The notes under the pieces are model-generated. The model was not told the DNA's origin and did no database searches. It was given only the letters and a program-made list of their open reading frames with translations. From Candidatus Nomurabacteria bacterium RIFCSPLOWO2_02_FULL_42_17 (GTDB lineage: Bacteria; Patescibacteriota; Minisyncoccia; Phycocordibacterales; MFVN01): 12,866 nt of DNA. Below are positions 1 to 7,795 of the stretch, piece after piece. Where the stretch lies: the NCBI GenBank assembly GCA_001786095.1, contig MFVN01000015.1, positions 1 to 12,866 of the forward strand, read 5' to 3'. A program made the translations under genes and the position numbers. Every line of letters starts with the position of its first letter. The first letter of the stretch is position 1.

Positions 1-1712
1 ATCTCCGGCCGGTCGGGAGCGTAACTGGTTTCGAATTCTATCTCGCATTTGCCTGCATTGTGATTGTGATGATTTTCTTTATTGCACATGCAAACACGAT
101 GCCATAATTTCAAAGGATTTCTTTGTTTTAATCTCTGATAATGTCGGCAGTTGGGGCACAGACGGGGCAGAGGCAGATTCATTCTTTTGTAGAATTGCAG
201 TTCGTCGGGAATGATCTTGAAAGCTTCGGTGCATTGTTCGTTGCAGGTGCCCCTGTGTTCACATTCTATGACTTTGTTAATTATATCTTCATTTACATCT
301 TTGATATTGTCCGGCAAATCCTCTGTTTTAAGGTCTGCTTGGTAATTTCTGTCTTCTCTGTCTTTCCATTTGTAGCCCTGTTCTAGGGCATCCTCTTTGG
401 ACAGGGGAAAAAGTTCTTGAGCAACGGTTTCATTATACCTAAAAGGTGAAAGGTCTGGAGGAAAAAATTCACCATACTTGTAAACTCTTCCCTTATTTAT
501 GTATGGCATGTTATTCATATGTCGAATTATACGAGGCAGTAATTCCCCATATTCTTCTTTAGTGTATTGTTTGTTTAAAATACAATAACTCTTATTTCTT
601 AATCCAATACAACCAAAAACATCTGAACAATTATGGGAATTGTAAGAATAGGAAACATTATTTGATTCAAAAATAAATTTAGAAAATAAAATTTTATTTC
701 CGGGGTAAACAGTCGAAACCTGGTAACATTCTTGCGAATTTCTACCAAAATGATCACAATCGTGACAATCACTAACTGCCGAATAAGAAAGCCAGATGTT
801 GCCGCAATCTTTTACTCCACCACTTGAAACATCGAAACAATTATTACAATTTTTTACTCCATCTAGGTTGTCGCCTGTTGAATTGAATGATCTTATTATT
901 CGCGCAAATTTTTGAGGATATTTTAGAACTGATTCTTTTTGAGTTTTTTTAAATTCTTGGATTTTTGAAAAAGAGCCCAAATCAATTTCACGCATTTTTT
1001 CTCTATATAGTTCTTTATCAAGTTGTTTATTGAAAAAACAATAAGAAGCATTTCGAAGATTGACGCACCCAAAACAATTATTGCAATTTTTACAGTTGAA
1101 CAAAAAACTGGAATCAAAACAAGTTTCGCATTGCTGACTATATTTGAGGCGCGAACAGGAAATGCAATCAATGGTTTCATAATTCAAATCGCTTTTAAAT
1201 ACCCAGTGGAGGTCACTACTATCTTTTGTGTTAAAAGTAAAACTAGAATACATTAAGTTTTCATTAAAATCTCCTCCGATTACCAAATAGCAATTTTTAT
1301 TACCCTCAGTAATACTGCAATAATCGCTGTTTACTGAATTTATATTCAAAAGTGCCATATCCGGCACAATCCACCAAAGTTTTTTTAATTGCTCAAAAAA
1401 CGGCTTGCTAAAATCAATATCTTGCCCATATGAAAGAGCGTCCCAAGAATCTCCCCACCATGTTTTATGATCATAAACTTTTTGGTCAGAATCAGTAGAA
1501 AATACAGAAATTATTTCCCCTTGTGAATTTGGAACATCAGATTTTCTTTTATAAAGAGTTCTTTCATTTCGAAAAATCATACGCTGTTGCAGTCTGCACT
1601 CCGGACAAAAAGTCGGCGGAGGGACTTTTATTTTTTCGTAAAACGAAAAATCCTCCGGCTCGATGGTGAAATTTTGTTTGCAGTTTTGGCAGGTTTTTGT
1701 TTCGGAGTTCAT
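1..1712 (-). CDS. Cys-rich zinc-ribbon protein (CPR 'CaiB/BaiF'-labelled type), 3' end beyond window
   Basis: Reading leftward from ATG at 1710-1712, one frame stays open for about 570 codons and runs off the left edge, so the C-terminus is missing. I count about 32 cysteines. The N-terminus has two CxxC pairs (C8/C11 and C36/C39), a treble-clef or zinc-ribbon pattern. The centre has dense Cys-Asn runs (CKNCNNCFGC at 207-216). Two related blocks occur at about 214-240 (FGCVNLRNASYC) and 366-392 (FGCIGLRNKSYC), an internal duplication. A second Cys cluster begins at C484 and includes a CPNC pair. Proteins of this architecture are common in Parcubacteria and are often named CaiB/BaiF family, but I see no CoA-transferase feature, so that name should not be used. 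The spaced NC/DC rungs could form a parallel beta-helix (inference). Function unknown; metal binding likely. The start lies 6 bases after the hicA stop, with no Shine-Dalgarno. The middle is A+T-rich (17 of 60 G+C at 601-660). Confidence 0.85.
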   Translation of the reverse strand, partial: MNSETKTCQNCKQNFTIEPEDFSFYEKIKVPPPTFCPECRLQQRMIFRNERTLYKRKSDVPNSQGEIISVFSTDSDQKVYDHKTWWGDSWDALSYGQDIDFSKPFFEQLKKLWWIVPDMALLNINSVNSDYCSITEGNKNCYLVIGGDFNENLMYSSFTFNTKDSSDLHWVFKSDLNYETIDCISCSRLKYSQQCETCFDSSFLFNCKNCNNCFGCVNLRNASYCFFNKQLDKELYREKMREIDLGSFSKIQEFKKTQKESVLKYPQKFARIIRSFNSTGDNLDGVKNCNNCFDVSSGGVKDCGNIWLSYSAVSDCHDCDHFGRNSQECYQVSTVYPGNKILFSKFIFESNNVSYSYNSHNCSDVFGCIGLRNKSYCILNKQYTKEEYGELLPRIIRHMNNMPYINKGRVYKYGEFFPPDLSPFRYNETVAQELFPLSKEDALEQGYKWKDREDRNYQADLKTEDLPDNIKDVNEDIINKVIECEHRGTCNEQCTEAFKIIPDELQFYKRMNLPLPRLCPNCRHYQRLKQRNPLKLWHRVCMCNKENHHNHNAGKCEIEFETSYAPDRPE

Positions 1713-1718
1713 ATTACT

Positions 1719-1913
1719 TTATTTCTTTTTTATTTCTAAAATTCCCAAATCACGGCAAATTTTCTTTCCTAAATTTGAGTTGATTTCGTTATGTCTGGGG
1801 ACTGTTGAGCTCTTTCCGTTATGAACATTAAAAATAACGCTATGTTTAGTGCCTTCGCGAATAAGAAAACAATCATGTTCGCGAAGATGGCGCATTAATT
1901 CAATTCTCTTCAT
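1719..1913 (-). CDS. hicA: HicA family toxin (mRNA interferase)
   Basis: This 64-aa protein matches the HicA family in length and motifs. HicA toxins have a dsRBD-like fold and cleave mRNA, using a conserved histidine after a Gly-Thr/Ser segment. Here that is REGTKHSVIF with His24. It is followed by the family's second hallmark, TVPRHNEI (about 37-44), and a final helix ending in the KICRDLGI type of sequence. The catalytic histidine is present, so the toxin looks intact. The gene follows hicB with only 5 bases between stop and start, so the two should be cotranscribed and translationally linked. A weak internal promoter (TTGAGC, 18 bases, TATAAA at 1918-1947) may give extra hicA transcripts, but it is not convincing. 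Family assignment is strong; activity is inferred. Confidence 0.9.
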   Translation of the reverse strand: MKRIELMRHLREHDCFLIREGTKHSVIFNVHNGKSSTVPRHNEINSNLGKKICRDLGILEIKKK

Positions 1914-1918
1914 ATAAT

Positions 1919-2161
1919 TTATACAAGTCCAACAGTAAGCGGCTCAATGAAAAAGGACTTTCTCGGAAGAGACATTTTTTGATGCAGAGACATCATTCGA
2001 TTGGTTTCAAGAATAAGAGTAAGAGCTTCTTTTAGATTAGACCTGACTTCTTTTATCGTTCTACCTTGGGTGTTGGCTCCGGGAACTTCTTCAACCCAAC
2101 CAATATACCATTTACTTTCTTTTTTTATTACAGCCGTAAATTTTTTAGTTTCTCTTTTCAT
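1919..2161 (-). CDS. hicB: HicB family antitoxin (short form)
   Basis: This 80-aa protein has the HicB antitoxin fold signature: an initial strand (FTAVIKK), then WYIGWVEEVPG, then NTQGRTIKEVRSNLKEAL, corresponding to the family pattern of a Pro-Gly turn, a TxGxT/S motif and an amphipathic helix. HicB binds HicA and blocks its active site. Many HicB proteins add a C-terminal DNA-binding domain (HTH or ribbon-helix-helix) for autoregulation. Here only about 25 residues follow the core and no such domain is visible, so self-repression is uncertain. The order is antitoxin first, the reverse of the E. coli hicA-hicB arrangement. The ATG at 2159-2161 sits just downstream of a good promoter, which supports this start. 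It lies 42 bases after the propeller gene stop and could be its own transcription unit. Confidence 0.87.
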   Translation of the reverse strand: MKRETKKFTAVIKKESKWYIGWVEEVPGANTQGRTIKEVRSNLKEALTLILETNRMMSLHQKMSLPRKSFFIEPLTVGLV

Positions 2162-2167
2162 GTCCTT

Positions 2168-2196
2168 AATATATCAAATGTTGCAGAATTAAACAA
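2168..2196 (-). promoter_or_regulatory. Promoter for hicB-hicA, near-leaderless
   Basis: On the minus strand, TTGTTT (2191-2196) is followed by exactly 17 bases and TATATT (2168-2173). The -10 is extended by TGA directly upstream (TGATATATT). Only 6 bases separate the -10 from the hicB ATG, so a start 6-7 bases downstream of the -10 would fall at or next to the start codon. An AAGGA lies in that gap but is too close to the ATG to act as a normal ribosome binding site. This is seen in sequence; activity is inferred. Confidence 0.6.
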
Positions 2197-2203
2197 TCTC
2201 TTA

Positions 2204-3523
2204 TTAGTCAGTAAGTTTTAAACCCCACAAGCTGGAATCTTTTTTGTTTATGAAGAAAAGATAATCATTTTTCGGGCTCAAGGTGAGATTAATGCCGTCT
2301 ATGTCCGCGCTGACTTCCTGCAAGGGTGATGAAATTAAATCAAAAACCAATGTTTTTATATTAACTTTCCAAACGGCATCGGTAAAACCCGTTAATCCCT
2401 TATACCAATCATCAGGATATTCCCCCGTCGGCAAAGATACGGGCACGGAGCAGTAAAGATTTATACTGTCCGCCAGCCATACGCATTTCTCCGGCAAAGT
2501 AACAGCGTTTAAATCAGTTGTTTGATTTTTCTCCAAATCATAGACCGCGAGTTTGAAACCCTTTTGGGTAGAACGTGAGAAAAGCGCCAATTTACCGTTA
2601 GGACTCATTAAAGATGTTAATCCTTGAATGTTTCCCAGAACGCGAGTAGTGTTTTTTGTTTGAGTATCTAAAGCGTACAAATAGCCCGGTATGCTCCAAG
2701 AGGGTTTGGTTTGCAGGGCGATTATACGAGTCGAAGCCCACTGCGCCAGCCATTCCGTAAAAGCCGAATCAAAAACCTGTGTTTTTTTGGCGCCGGAAAG
2801 ATCGGATGTTACGCCCACCACGCCGTCGCCGAAGGGATACATATAAAACATTTTCAAGGTATCCGGCGAAACGCTAAGGGCTTGCGAATTTGTCTGTAAA
2901 AATCCCCCCTTAAGTTCTAAAGTGGAATCCCCGCCTTCGATTTCTTTAGGCAGGGTTCCGGAAAAACTTTCTATGCTTTTTTCGTCATTCCCGACATAAC
3001 GCAATACTACTGATTCTCCGCGGTTGCCGAATAGCGCTTCTTGAACATAGGGTATAGTCGTGTTGGAAACGCGCCTAGATTCCGTTTGGTCGGCGAATAC
3101 TTCAAAAACGTGTCCGGTGGCGCGCTCGGCATAACGCACCAGCGCGAATTCTTCTGTTTTTTCTTTTGCGGTTGTTGTTCCTTCTTGAATCTCTGACTCC
3201 CCTTGAATTATTGGTCTTTCTTTTTCCAGTGAAGTTAGGCCGGCTGTGGGGTTGCGGGTGATTTGCCATAGTTTAGGCAAAGCGACGGGCGCGACGGTTT
3301 CGGGAGTTGTTTGTCCGCTTGGCGATGACGGGGTCACGGGAGCGGTTTCTTCTTCGGGCGCGCTTTGGCGGGTGCCACCCAAAGATGGAAACTCCCTAAA
3401 ACCGTTTCCCTCTTCTTCTAAAGGTTGGAACGTTTTGGGCCCCAAGACAATCAAGAATCCAACCCACAATACCGCGGCTACGATTGAGATTATTATTAAA
3501 ATGATAATTAATTTTTTGGTCAT
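2204..3523 (-). CDS. Membrane-anchored beta-propeller-like protein
   Basis: This 439-aa protein starts MTKK and has one strongly hydrophobic segment at about residues 5-28, so it is probably anchored in the cytoplasmic membrane with the rest outside. A Pro/Thr/Glu/Ser-rich linker (about 31-85) leads into a beta-rich region. This has repeated blade-like stretches such as SPNGKLALFSRS (308-319) and SPKNDYLFFINKKD (416-429), typical of TolB/WD40-like propeller blades. I do not recognise a named family. It is the last gene of the secretion-like cluster, 5 bases after the pilin-peptidase stop, and is likely cotranscribed with it. The context suggests a surface or periplasm-like accessory of the machine, perhaps a binding platform. 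The role is inference. No Shine-Dalgarno is visible. Confidence 0.8.
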   Translation of the reverse strand: MTKKLIIILIIISIVAAVLWVGFLIVLGPKTFQPLEEEGNGFREFPSLGGTRQSAPEEETAPVTPSSPSGQTTPETVAPVALPKLWQITRNPTAGLTSLEKERPIIQGESEIQEGTTTAKEKTEEFALVRYAERATGHVFEVFADQTESRRVSNTTIPYVQEALFGNRGESVVLRYVGNDEKSIESFSGTLPKEIEGGDSTLELKGGFLQTNSQALSVSPDTLKMFYMYPFGDGVVGVTSDLSGAKKTQVFDSAFTEWLAQWASTRIIALQTKPSWSIPGYLYALDTQTKNTTRVLGNIQGLTSLMSPNGKLALFSRSTQKGFKLAVYDLEKNQTTDLNAVTLPEKCVWLADSINLYCSVPVSLPTGEYPDDWYKGLTGFTDAVWKVNIKTLVFDLISSPLQEVSADIDGINLTLSPKNDYLFFINKKDSSLWGLKLTD

Positions 3524-3528
3524 GATTT

Positions 3529-4956
3529 TTAGTTAAAAACAATATGCCAATGTGGCGCTGGCGACCATTTTACGCAGGCCGGAGTGGCTTCGGCTTTTGC
3601 TATAAAATTTAACCCATCTTTATTAACCGCATAATCTTCACAATCCGCCGGAAAAGTTTCTGTTTCTGTTCCCATGATATATTTAGTTAAACCCGGCGTA
3701 ACACTAAAATCAACCACCGCCTTGCCCAAACCATGAGTTTTATGAAGCCAATATTCTGTTGCTCCAGTGACGGTTATAGGACAATTACATTTGGTTTTAA
3801 GTGCTATTATTTTATCTATAGTAGAGTAAGGTAATCCACCCGCACTAGTACATCCTGGTTGACCAACCGTTGTACAGGTTGCTCCCGTTGAAGAAGTTAC
3901 TGTAATTCCCGCGTCCGACAACTTTTTTCTAGCATCTGTTTCGCTTGGTGTTATTCCGGACGGCGTCCAAGGTTCTCCCACAATATAATCACCAAGCGCC
4001 GTACCCGGCGCGCCCACAATCATAGGCATATCGTTAATGTCTATGGAAATCTTATCAGGATTAAGGTCAAGGTTTACCAAATCCGGATTAATGGTGTTTA
4101 AAATAACAAAAGCGCCTAAGGCCAAGAAAAGTCCGAGAAGCGCGTTGCCGATGCCTGATTTCGCCTCGCCTTTTTGAAAGACGCTGTCGGTCATCATATA
4201 TTGTATGCCATTTATAACCAGCATCAGCACCGCCAGCAATCCCGCCACGCCAATGACCACGGCGAATATTTTATTCAAATAACCCCCCAATCCCTCCTTT
4301 TCCGCGTCCAAGCTGGTAAATTCACCCAAGGGCTCCAATAATACATAGCCCGAAAGCGGAGTTCCCAACAGATCGTCAGTAAGTGTTGTCCAATCAGTAA
4401 ACTTCTTTATTCCCAAAAAACCCCATATTTCATCGCAGGCCCCGAACAAAATACTTCCATCGCACTGGTAACGCAACATACCCCCTTCTTTATTTTGACT
4501 TAAAAATTCTTCCGTAGCCCCATCAGAAGTTTTATCAATCTTAAAGTAATAATTACAGTCCGGATTATCACTCATCTCGCACTCATCTTCACCAGCAACT
4601 AATTTTATGGAAAAATAGTCGCCCGGAACCTCTATTGGTCTGCCGTTCATGTTATCTATAGAATCTCTGGTAAAAACATCATCAAGAGTGTTATGATCAT
4701 CGGAATCTCTAATGCTAATTTGTATCTTTTTACCTATGCAATTTTCTGACCAAATATCTACTCTGACCTGCGGACGATAACTGTCCGTATACCAGCCACT
4801 TCCTTTATCGCCACTGGGCCGAAAGCGCGCTTCTTTAATCACGCATTTATTTTCTTCGGCGCGCGCGTTCCGGGGCACAACCAAAACCCCCCCAATAAAT
4901 ATTAAAACAACCAGAAGTATTCCCCCGAGTATTATTTTTTTACCGTAGTATTTCAT
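3529..4956 (-). CDS. VirB2-like pilin segment fused to an M15/DD-peptidase-like domain
   Basis: I choose the ATG at 4954-4956 (475 aa); a TTG one codon upstream (4957-4959) is possible. The ATG shares one base with the TGA of the upstream gene, so coupled translation is likely. Residues 6-28 are a signal or anchor segment ending near the Ala-Arg-Ala at 31-33. Residues 34-180 form an exported Cys-containing domain. Two helices at about 229-249 and 270-289 with a short charged loop between them (FQKGEAKSG) follow the TrbC/VirB2 pilin layout. The C-terminal ~130 residues carry TGATEYW, then HGLGKAVVDF (His408, Asp416), and finish with HWH (469-471). This resembles the His...Asp...HxH zinc ligands of the hedgehog/DD-peptidase (M15) fold, although His and Asp are one residue further apart than usual. 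It may therefore be active or only a binding domain. Pilin and peptidase functions are inferred from the fold pattern. Confidence 0.75.
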   Translation of the reverse strand: MKYYGKKIILGGILLVVLIFIGGVLVVPRNARAEENKCVIKEARFRPSGDKGSGWYTDSYRPQVRVDIWSENCIGKKIQISIRDSDDHNTLDDVFTRDSIDNMNGRPIEVPGDYFSIKLVAGEDECEMSDNPDCNYYFKIDKTSDGATEEFLSQNKEGGMLRYQCDGSILFGACDEIWGFLGIKKFTDWTTLTDDLLGTPLSGYVLLEPLGEFTSLDAEKEGLGGYLNKIFAVVIGVAGLLAVLMLVINGIQYMMTDSVFQKGEAKSGIGNALLGLFLALGAFVILNTINPDLVNLDLNPDKISIDINDMPMIVGAPGTALGDYIVGEPWTPSGITPSETDARKKLSDAGITVTSSTGATCTTVGQPGCTSAGGLPYSTIDKIIALKTKCNCPITVTGATEYWLHKTHGLGKAVVDFSVTPGLTKYIMGTETETFPADCEDYAVNKDGLNFIAKAEATPACVKWSPAPHWHIVFN

Positions 4957-5927
4957 CAAAATCTTATTCTTACCGCGCTCTCCGCCGACTGGAAGAGTTT
5001 GACTAAATTATTCATAACAACTTTTAAGGTTGCTTGACCGCCGGACGCGCCCGGACGCACGGTCAGTTCCCATTTTTTATCCACCTGCAAACTTTGATTG
5101 TTCATCTGCCAGGAAATTTTAAATTTTTCATTTTCCAAATCGTTTTCGGTGAAAAAATACGGCTCGGCCACTATGGTAGTTTCATCGGAACTCAAACTAA
5201 AACCGTTGTTAAGCGCGGTGTGCCAGCGCAGGCCGTCCAAAGGATGTCTTTCATAAAATATAATTTCCGGATTGAACATTTTTAAAGTAATTTGCCGTTG
5301 GCCCGCTCCTCCGCCGTCCAAAGTGGAAACCATAACACTCACCGGCTCCTCCTCGTCCATATAACTGTTTTTGAAAGATAAACTATTGCGTCCCAATCCG
5401 TTTGTACCCGAAACCGGTTCATAATTTCGTTTCCATGTAAAGTTTAAACTAGAGTTTGGGGGTCGCGTTCCTGAAGATGTGCGAATATCGGAAAAAGCCA
5501 CAACTTTAAATTTTGTTTCTGAAGCCGGCATAACCTTGCCTTTATAAAAAGGCGGAACATAGGAATCCGTCGCCTGCCACAACAAATCCACATTGGCCGG
5601 CCGTATCGTAACTCGGCGATCTATTTCCTCTCCGCCGGATGTAATAATTTTTATATTTACCGTGGAAGCCGAGCCCACGCCCTTAGTGGTGAAAGTAAAG
5701 CTTTTCTTGCCCGCGCCCGAAAGCGCCAATTTGCCATCTAATGTCCAGCTGATTTCCGACGTGTCTAAATTGAAAGAATAACTCACTAAAGAAAGCGTTG
5801 TTTCTTCAAAAGCCCCCGGCGCTTCGGGTGATGACCGCACAAACATTGAATTGTCGGATTGAGCATATGCTAAAGTCCCAATGAAAAGGGTTGCGAGGAT
5901 TGTGATGATTGTAAGTGTTTTTTTCAT
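4956..5927 (-). CDS. Secreted protein with Ig-like/PKD-like domains
   Basis: This 323-aa protein has a clear signal peptide: two lysines, a hydrophobic core, and an Ala-Tyr-Ala cleavage site before Gln23. It is probably cleaved and fully exported, as there is no further membrane segment. The mature part is beta-rich and can be read as about three Ig-like or PKD-like units (about 28-107, 110-218 and 220-322). The first has the recognisable pattern of a Pro-rich lead, ISWTLDG and a Gly-Lys-Lys-Ser-Phe-Thr-Phe strand; the third repeats it as ISWQMNN. No enzyme motif is seen. It sits between virB4 and the pilin-peptidase, whose start overlaps its TGA stop, so it is likely an extracellular part of the same machine. 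A well-formed extended -10 lies directly upstream. The ATG at 5925-5927 fits the signal peptide. Exact function unknown. Confidence 0.82.
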   Translation of the reverse strand: MKKTLTIITILATLFIGTLAYAQSDNSMFVRSSPEAPGAFEETTLSLVSYSFNLDTSEISWTLDGKLALSGAGKKSFTFTTKGVGSASTVNIKIITSGGEEIDRRVTIRPANVDLLWQATDSYVPPFYKGKVMPASETKFKVVAFSDIRTSSGTRPPNSSLNFTWKRNYEPVSGTNGLGRNSLSFKNSYMDEEEPVSVMVSTLDGGGAGQRQITLKMFNPEIIFYERHPLDGLRWHTALNNGFSLSSDETTIVAEPYFFTENDLENEKFKISWQMNNQSLQVDKKWELTVRPGASGGQATLKVVMNNLVKLFQSAESAVRIRF

Positions 5928-5934
5928 TTTTTTA

Positions 5935-5943
5935 ATTATATCA
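5935..5943 (-). promoter_or_regulatory. Extended -10 promoter inside the cluster
   Basis: The minus strand reads TGATATAAT, a perfect consensus -10 (TATAAT at 5935-5940) with the TGN extension. No good -35 is found at 16-18 bases, as is usual for extended -10 promoters. Seven bases (TAAAAAA) separate it from the ATG at 5925-5927, so the predicted transcript would start at the start codon. It would drive the secreted Ig-like, pilin-peptidase and propeller genes apart from virB4 and the genes before it. The local A+T richness makes chance matches possible. Confidence 0.5.
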
Positions 5944-5948
5944 AAAAT

Positions 5949-7781
5949 CTACTTTTTAGTTTCGGATTGGGCTAATTCCTCTTTAGCTTTGCGTATAGAA
6001 AGCAACTGCGAAGGGTCCGAAGTAATAATCTGCTCCTCGGTGTAAGAAGCGAATATTTTAAGAGCCACATGTTTTAATCCGGCAAAGAAAATACCTTCTC
6101 CCACATTGGATTCCAACAACAGATATTTTTCCTCATCGGTTAAATTGAAAGTTTTTTGTAAAACATCTATGGTGCTGGGCGATTGTTTAAGCAGAAGCTG
6201 AATAGAGGAGTTAGTAACAATAGGCACACCATAGGGCGAGCGCATAAAATCGCCCACGTCTTGGGTAATTGTGCACAGGCCGAGATAATATTTTCGTCCG
6301 CGCTTGGCGATAGAAAAAAGGAAAGAAGCCGTGTCATCCGATTTCATCATCCACCATGCCTCGTCCACCACCAAGAGCCGTTTTTTTAGCTCGCGTCGCA
6401 CTGCGTTCCAAATAAAGTGGGTAACAATATACATAGCCACCGGCTTCAGTTCGTCTTCCATATCGCGCACCGAGAAAACAACCAACTTGCGGTTAATGTC
6501 CACATTGCTTGGCTGGTTTATAAAACCCGACCAAGAACCGTGCGTAAATTTAGAAAGCCGTTGAAGAATTGCCTGCGCGCCGTCCATTCCGGAAAGCACC
6601 ATTTCAAAATCGGAAAGCAGGGGCGGTTCAATGTTGGCGAAGTCGGAATCGGCGGAAATATCTTTTAAGGCGTAAGTTTCGGTTATGGCGCGGTCAACCA
6701 AAGCGTCTTCTTCAGGCGTGAGCCCGCCCAACATTATCCGGAAAAGTCCCACTAAGTTTATAACATTAGAACGCAGAACATCGGACGCGGTTTCATCTTC
6801 GCGCGGTATCGGCAGGTCAAAGGGGTTGATGTGGTGGTCGGAGGAAAGCGAGAGATTGAAATAGCGCCCGCCCACAGCTTCGGCCAGATATTCATATTCG
6901 CGTTCAGGATCAATCACAATGACATCAACGTCAAACATTAAAGTGCGTAGAATTTCCAATTTTGTCGTAAAACTTTTTCCGGCGCCGGATTTTGCAAAAA
7001 TAATAGAATTATAGTTTTCTAGCGAAAAACGGTCGAAAATTACCAATGAAGCATTATGCCGATTGATTCCGTAAAGAATACCTTTATCGGAAGTCAGGTC
7101 AAAAGACACGAACGGAAAGATGCTGGAAAGTGGTTCAGAGTCCAGTTTTTGAGTGATTTGCAGACGGTCGTCCCCTATCGGAATTACGCTCATAAAACCT
7201 TTATCCTGCTGGAAAAGCGCCGGTTTGAAATATATGAGTTTGGATTCCAGAATATTTTTAATTTCATTTTCGGCTTTGAAAAGTTCCAACTCATTATCGG
7301 CATAAAGCGTGAAATAAAGTCCCAAGTCGAATATTTTGGCTTCAGCTTGCGTCAGTTTCTCGCGCAGGTCTTCTAAATTTCGGTAGCTGGTATCCAGCAT
7401 GGGGTCGCGCACCAATCCTTTAATCTCGCGTTCGCGTATCTGGCTTTGGACTTCGGCGACTTTTTTCTGAAGCTGGCGCATAATATTAGCCGTATTGATG
7501 GGGTGTATGAAAATGGAAATATCAAAGATACGATCTAGATTGATAATCGGCGAAAACCAATTATCTGATAAAAAACCCGGATAGGAAATTACGAAAAAAG
7601 TGCGAGCTATTTTTTCTCCTAAGTTTAATTGCTTGGGTTCTATTTTAAGCGCCGAAGGCGCGATGATATCCTGCAGTTCCAAAGTGGCCGCTTCGTAAAT
7701 TTCGCGCGGCAAGACCGGCATAACCGAAGCTCCGGTTTCCTTTTCTTTCTTTTTTCCTAAAATTTTATCTAAAAAGCTCAT
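5949..7781 (-). CDS. virB4: VirB4-family type IV secretion ATPase
   Basis: This 610-aa protein is the energy source of the secretion-like machine, a hexameric ATPase at the cytoplasmic face of the membrane. The Walker A loop is AKSGAGKS (263-270). DPEREYEYLAE (291-301) follows, a segment conserved in VirB4/TraC proteins. Walker B is LLVVDEAW (469-476, Asp473 and Glu474), followed by the RGRKYYLG and TQDVGDF stretch (494-512) typical of the family. Residues 1-250 are the linker and N-terminal half, with a long coiled-coil-like stretch at about 98-150. Classical VirB4 is near 800 residues; the missing N-terminal part is the separate 212-aa gene just upstream, 14 bases away. ATP-binding residues are intact. 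It could drive protein secretion, conjugation or DNA uptake; no coupling protein or relaxase is in the window to decide. No Shine-Dalgarno precedes the ATG. Confidence 0.95.
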   Translation of the reverse strand: MSFLDKILGKKKEKETGASVMPVLPREIYEAATLELQDIIAPSALKIEPKQLNLGEKIARTFFVISYPGFLSDNWFSPIINLDRIFDISIFIHPINTANIMRQLQKKVAEVQSQIREREIKGLVRDPMLDTSYRNLEDLREKLTQAEAKIFDLGLYFTLYADNELELFKAENEIKNILESKLIYFKPALFQQDKGFMSVIPIGDDRLQITQKLDSEPLSSIFPFVSFDLTSDKGILYGINRHNASLVIFDRFSLENYNSIIFAKSGAGKSFTTKLEILRTLMFDVDVIVIDPEREYEYLAEAVGGRYFNLSLSSDHHINPFDLPIPREDETASDVLRSNVINLVGLFRIMLGGLTPEEDALVDRAITETYALKDISADSDFANIEPPLLSDFEMVLSGMDGAQAILQRLSKFTHGSWSGFINQPSNVDINRKLVVFSVRDMEDELKPVAMYIVTHFIWNAVRRELKKRLLVVDEAWWMMKSDDTASFLFSIAKRGRKYYLGLCTITQDVGDFMRSPYGVPIVTNSSIQLLLKQSPSTIDVLQKTFNLTDEEKYLLLESNVGEGIFFAGLKHVALKIFASYTEEQIITSDPSQLLSIRKAKEELAQSETKK

Positions 7782-7795
7782 AAATATAAAATAAT

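Noticed and set aside
923..1256. Short open frames on both strands within the Cys-rich gene
   Set aside because: They overlap a long frame with clear CxxC motifs and duplicated blocks that runs to the window edge; the short frames have no features of their own.
1..1712. CaiB/BaiF CoA-transferase
   Set aside because: The protein is dominated by cysteine pairs and repeats and has no CoA-transferase motif; the label appears to be an inherited misannotation.
4956..4959. TTG start for the pilin-peptidase gene
   Set aside because: The ATG one codon downstream is a stronger start and overlaps the upstream TGA by one base, fitting coupled translation; TTG remains possible but changes only one residue.
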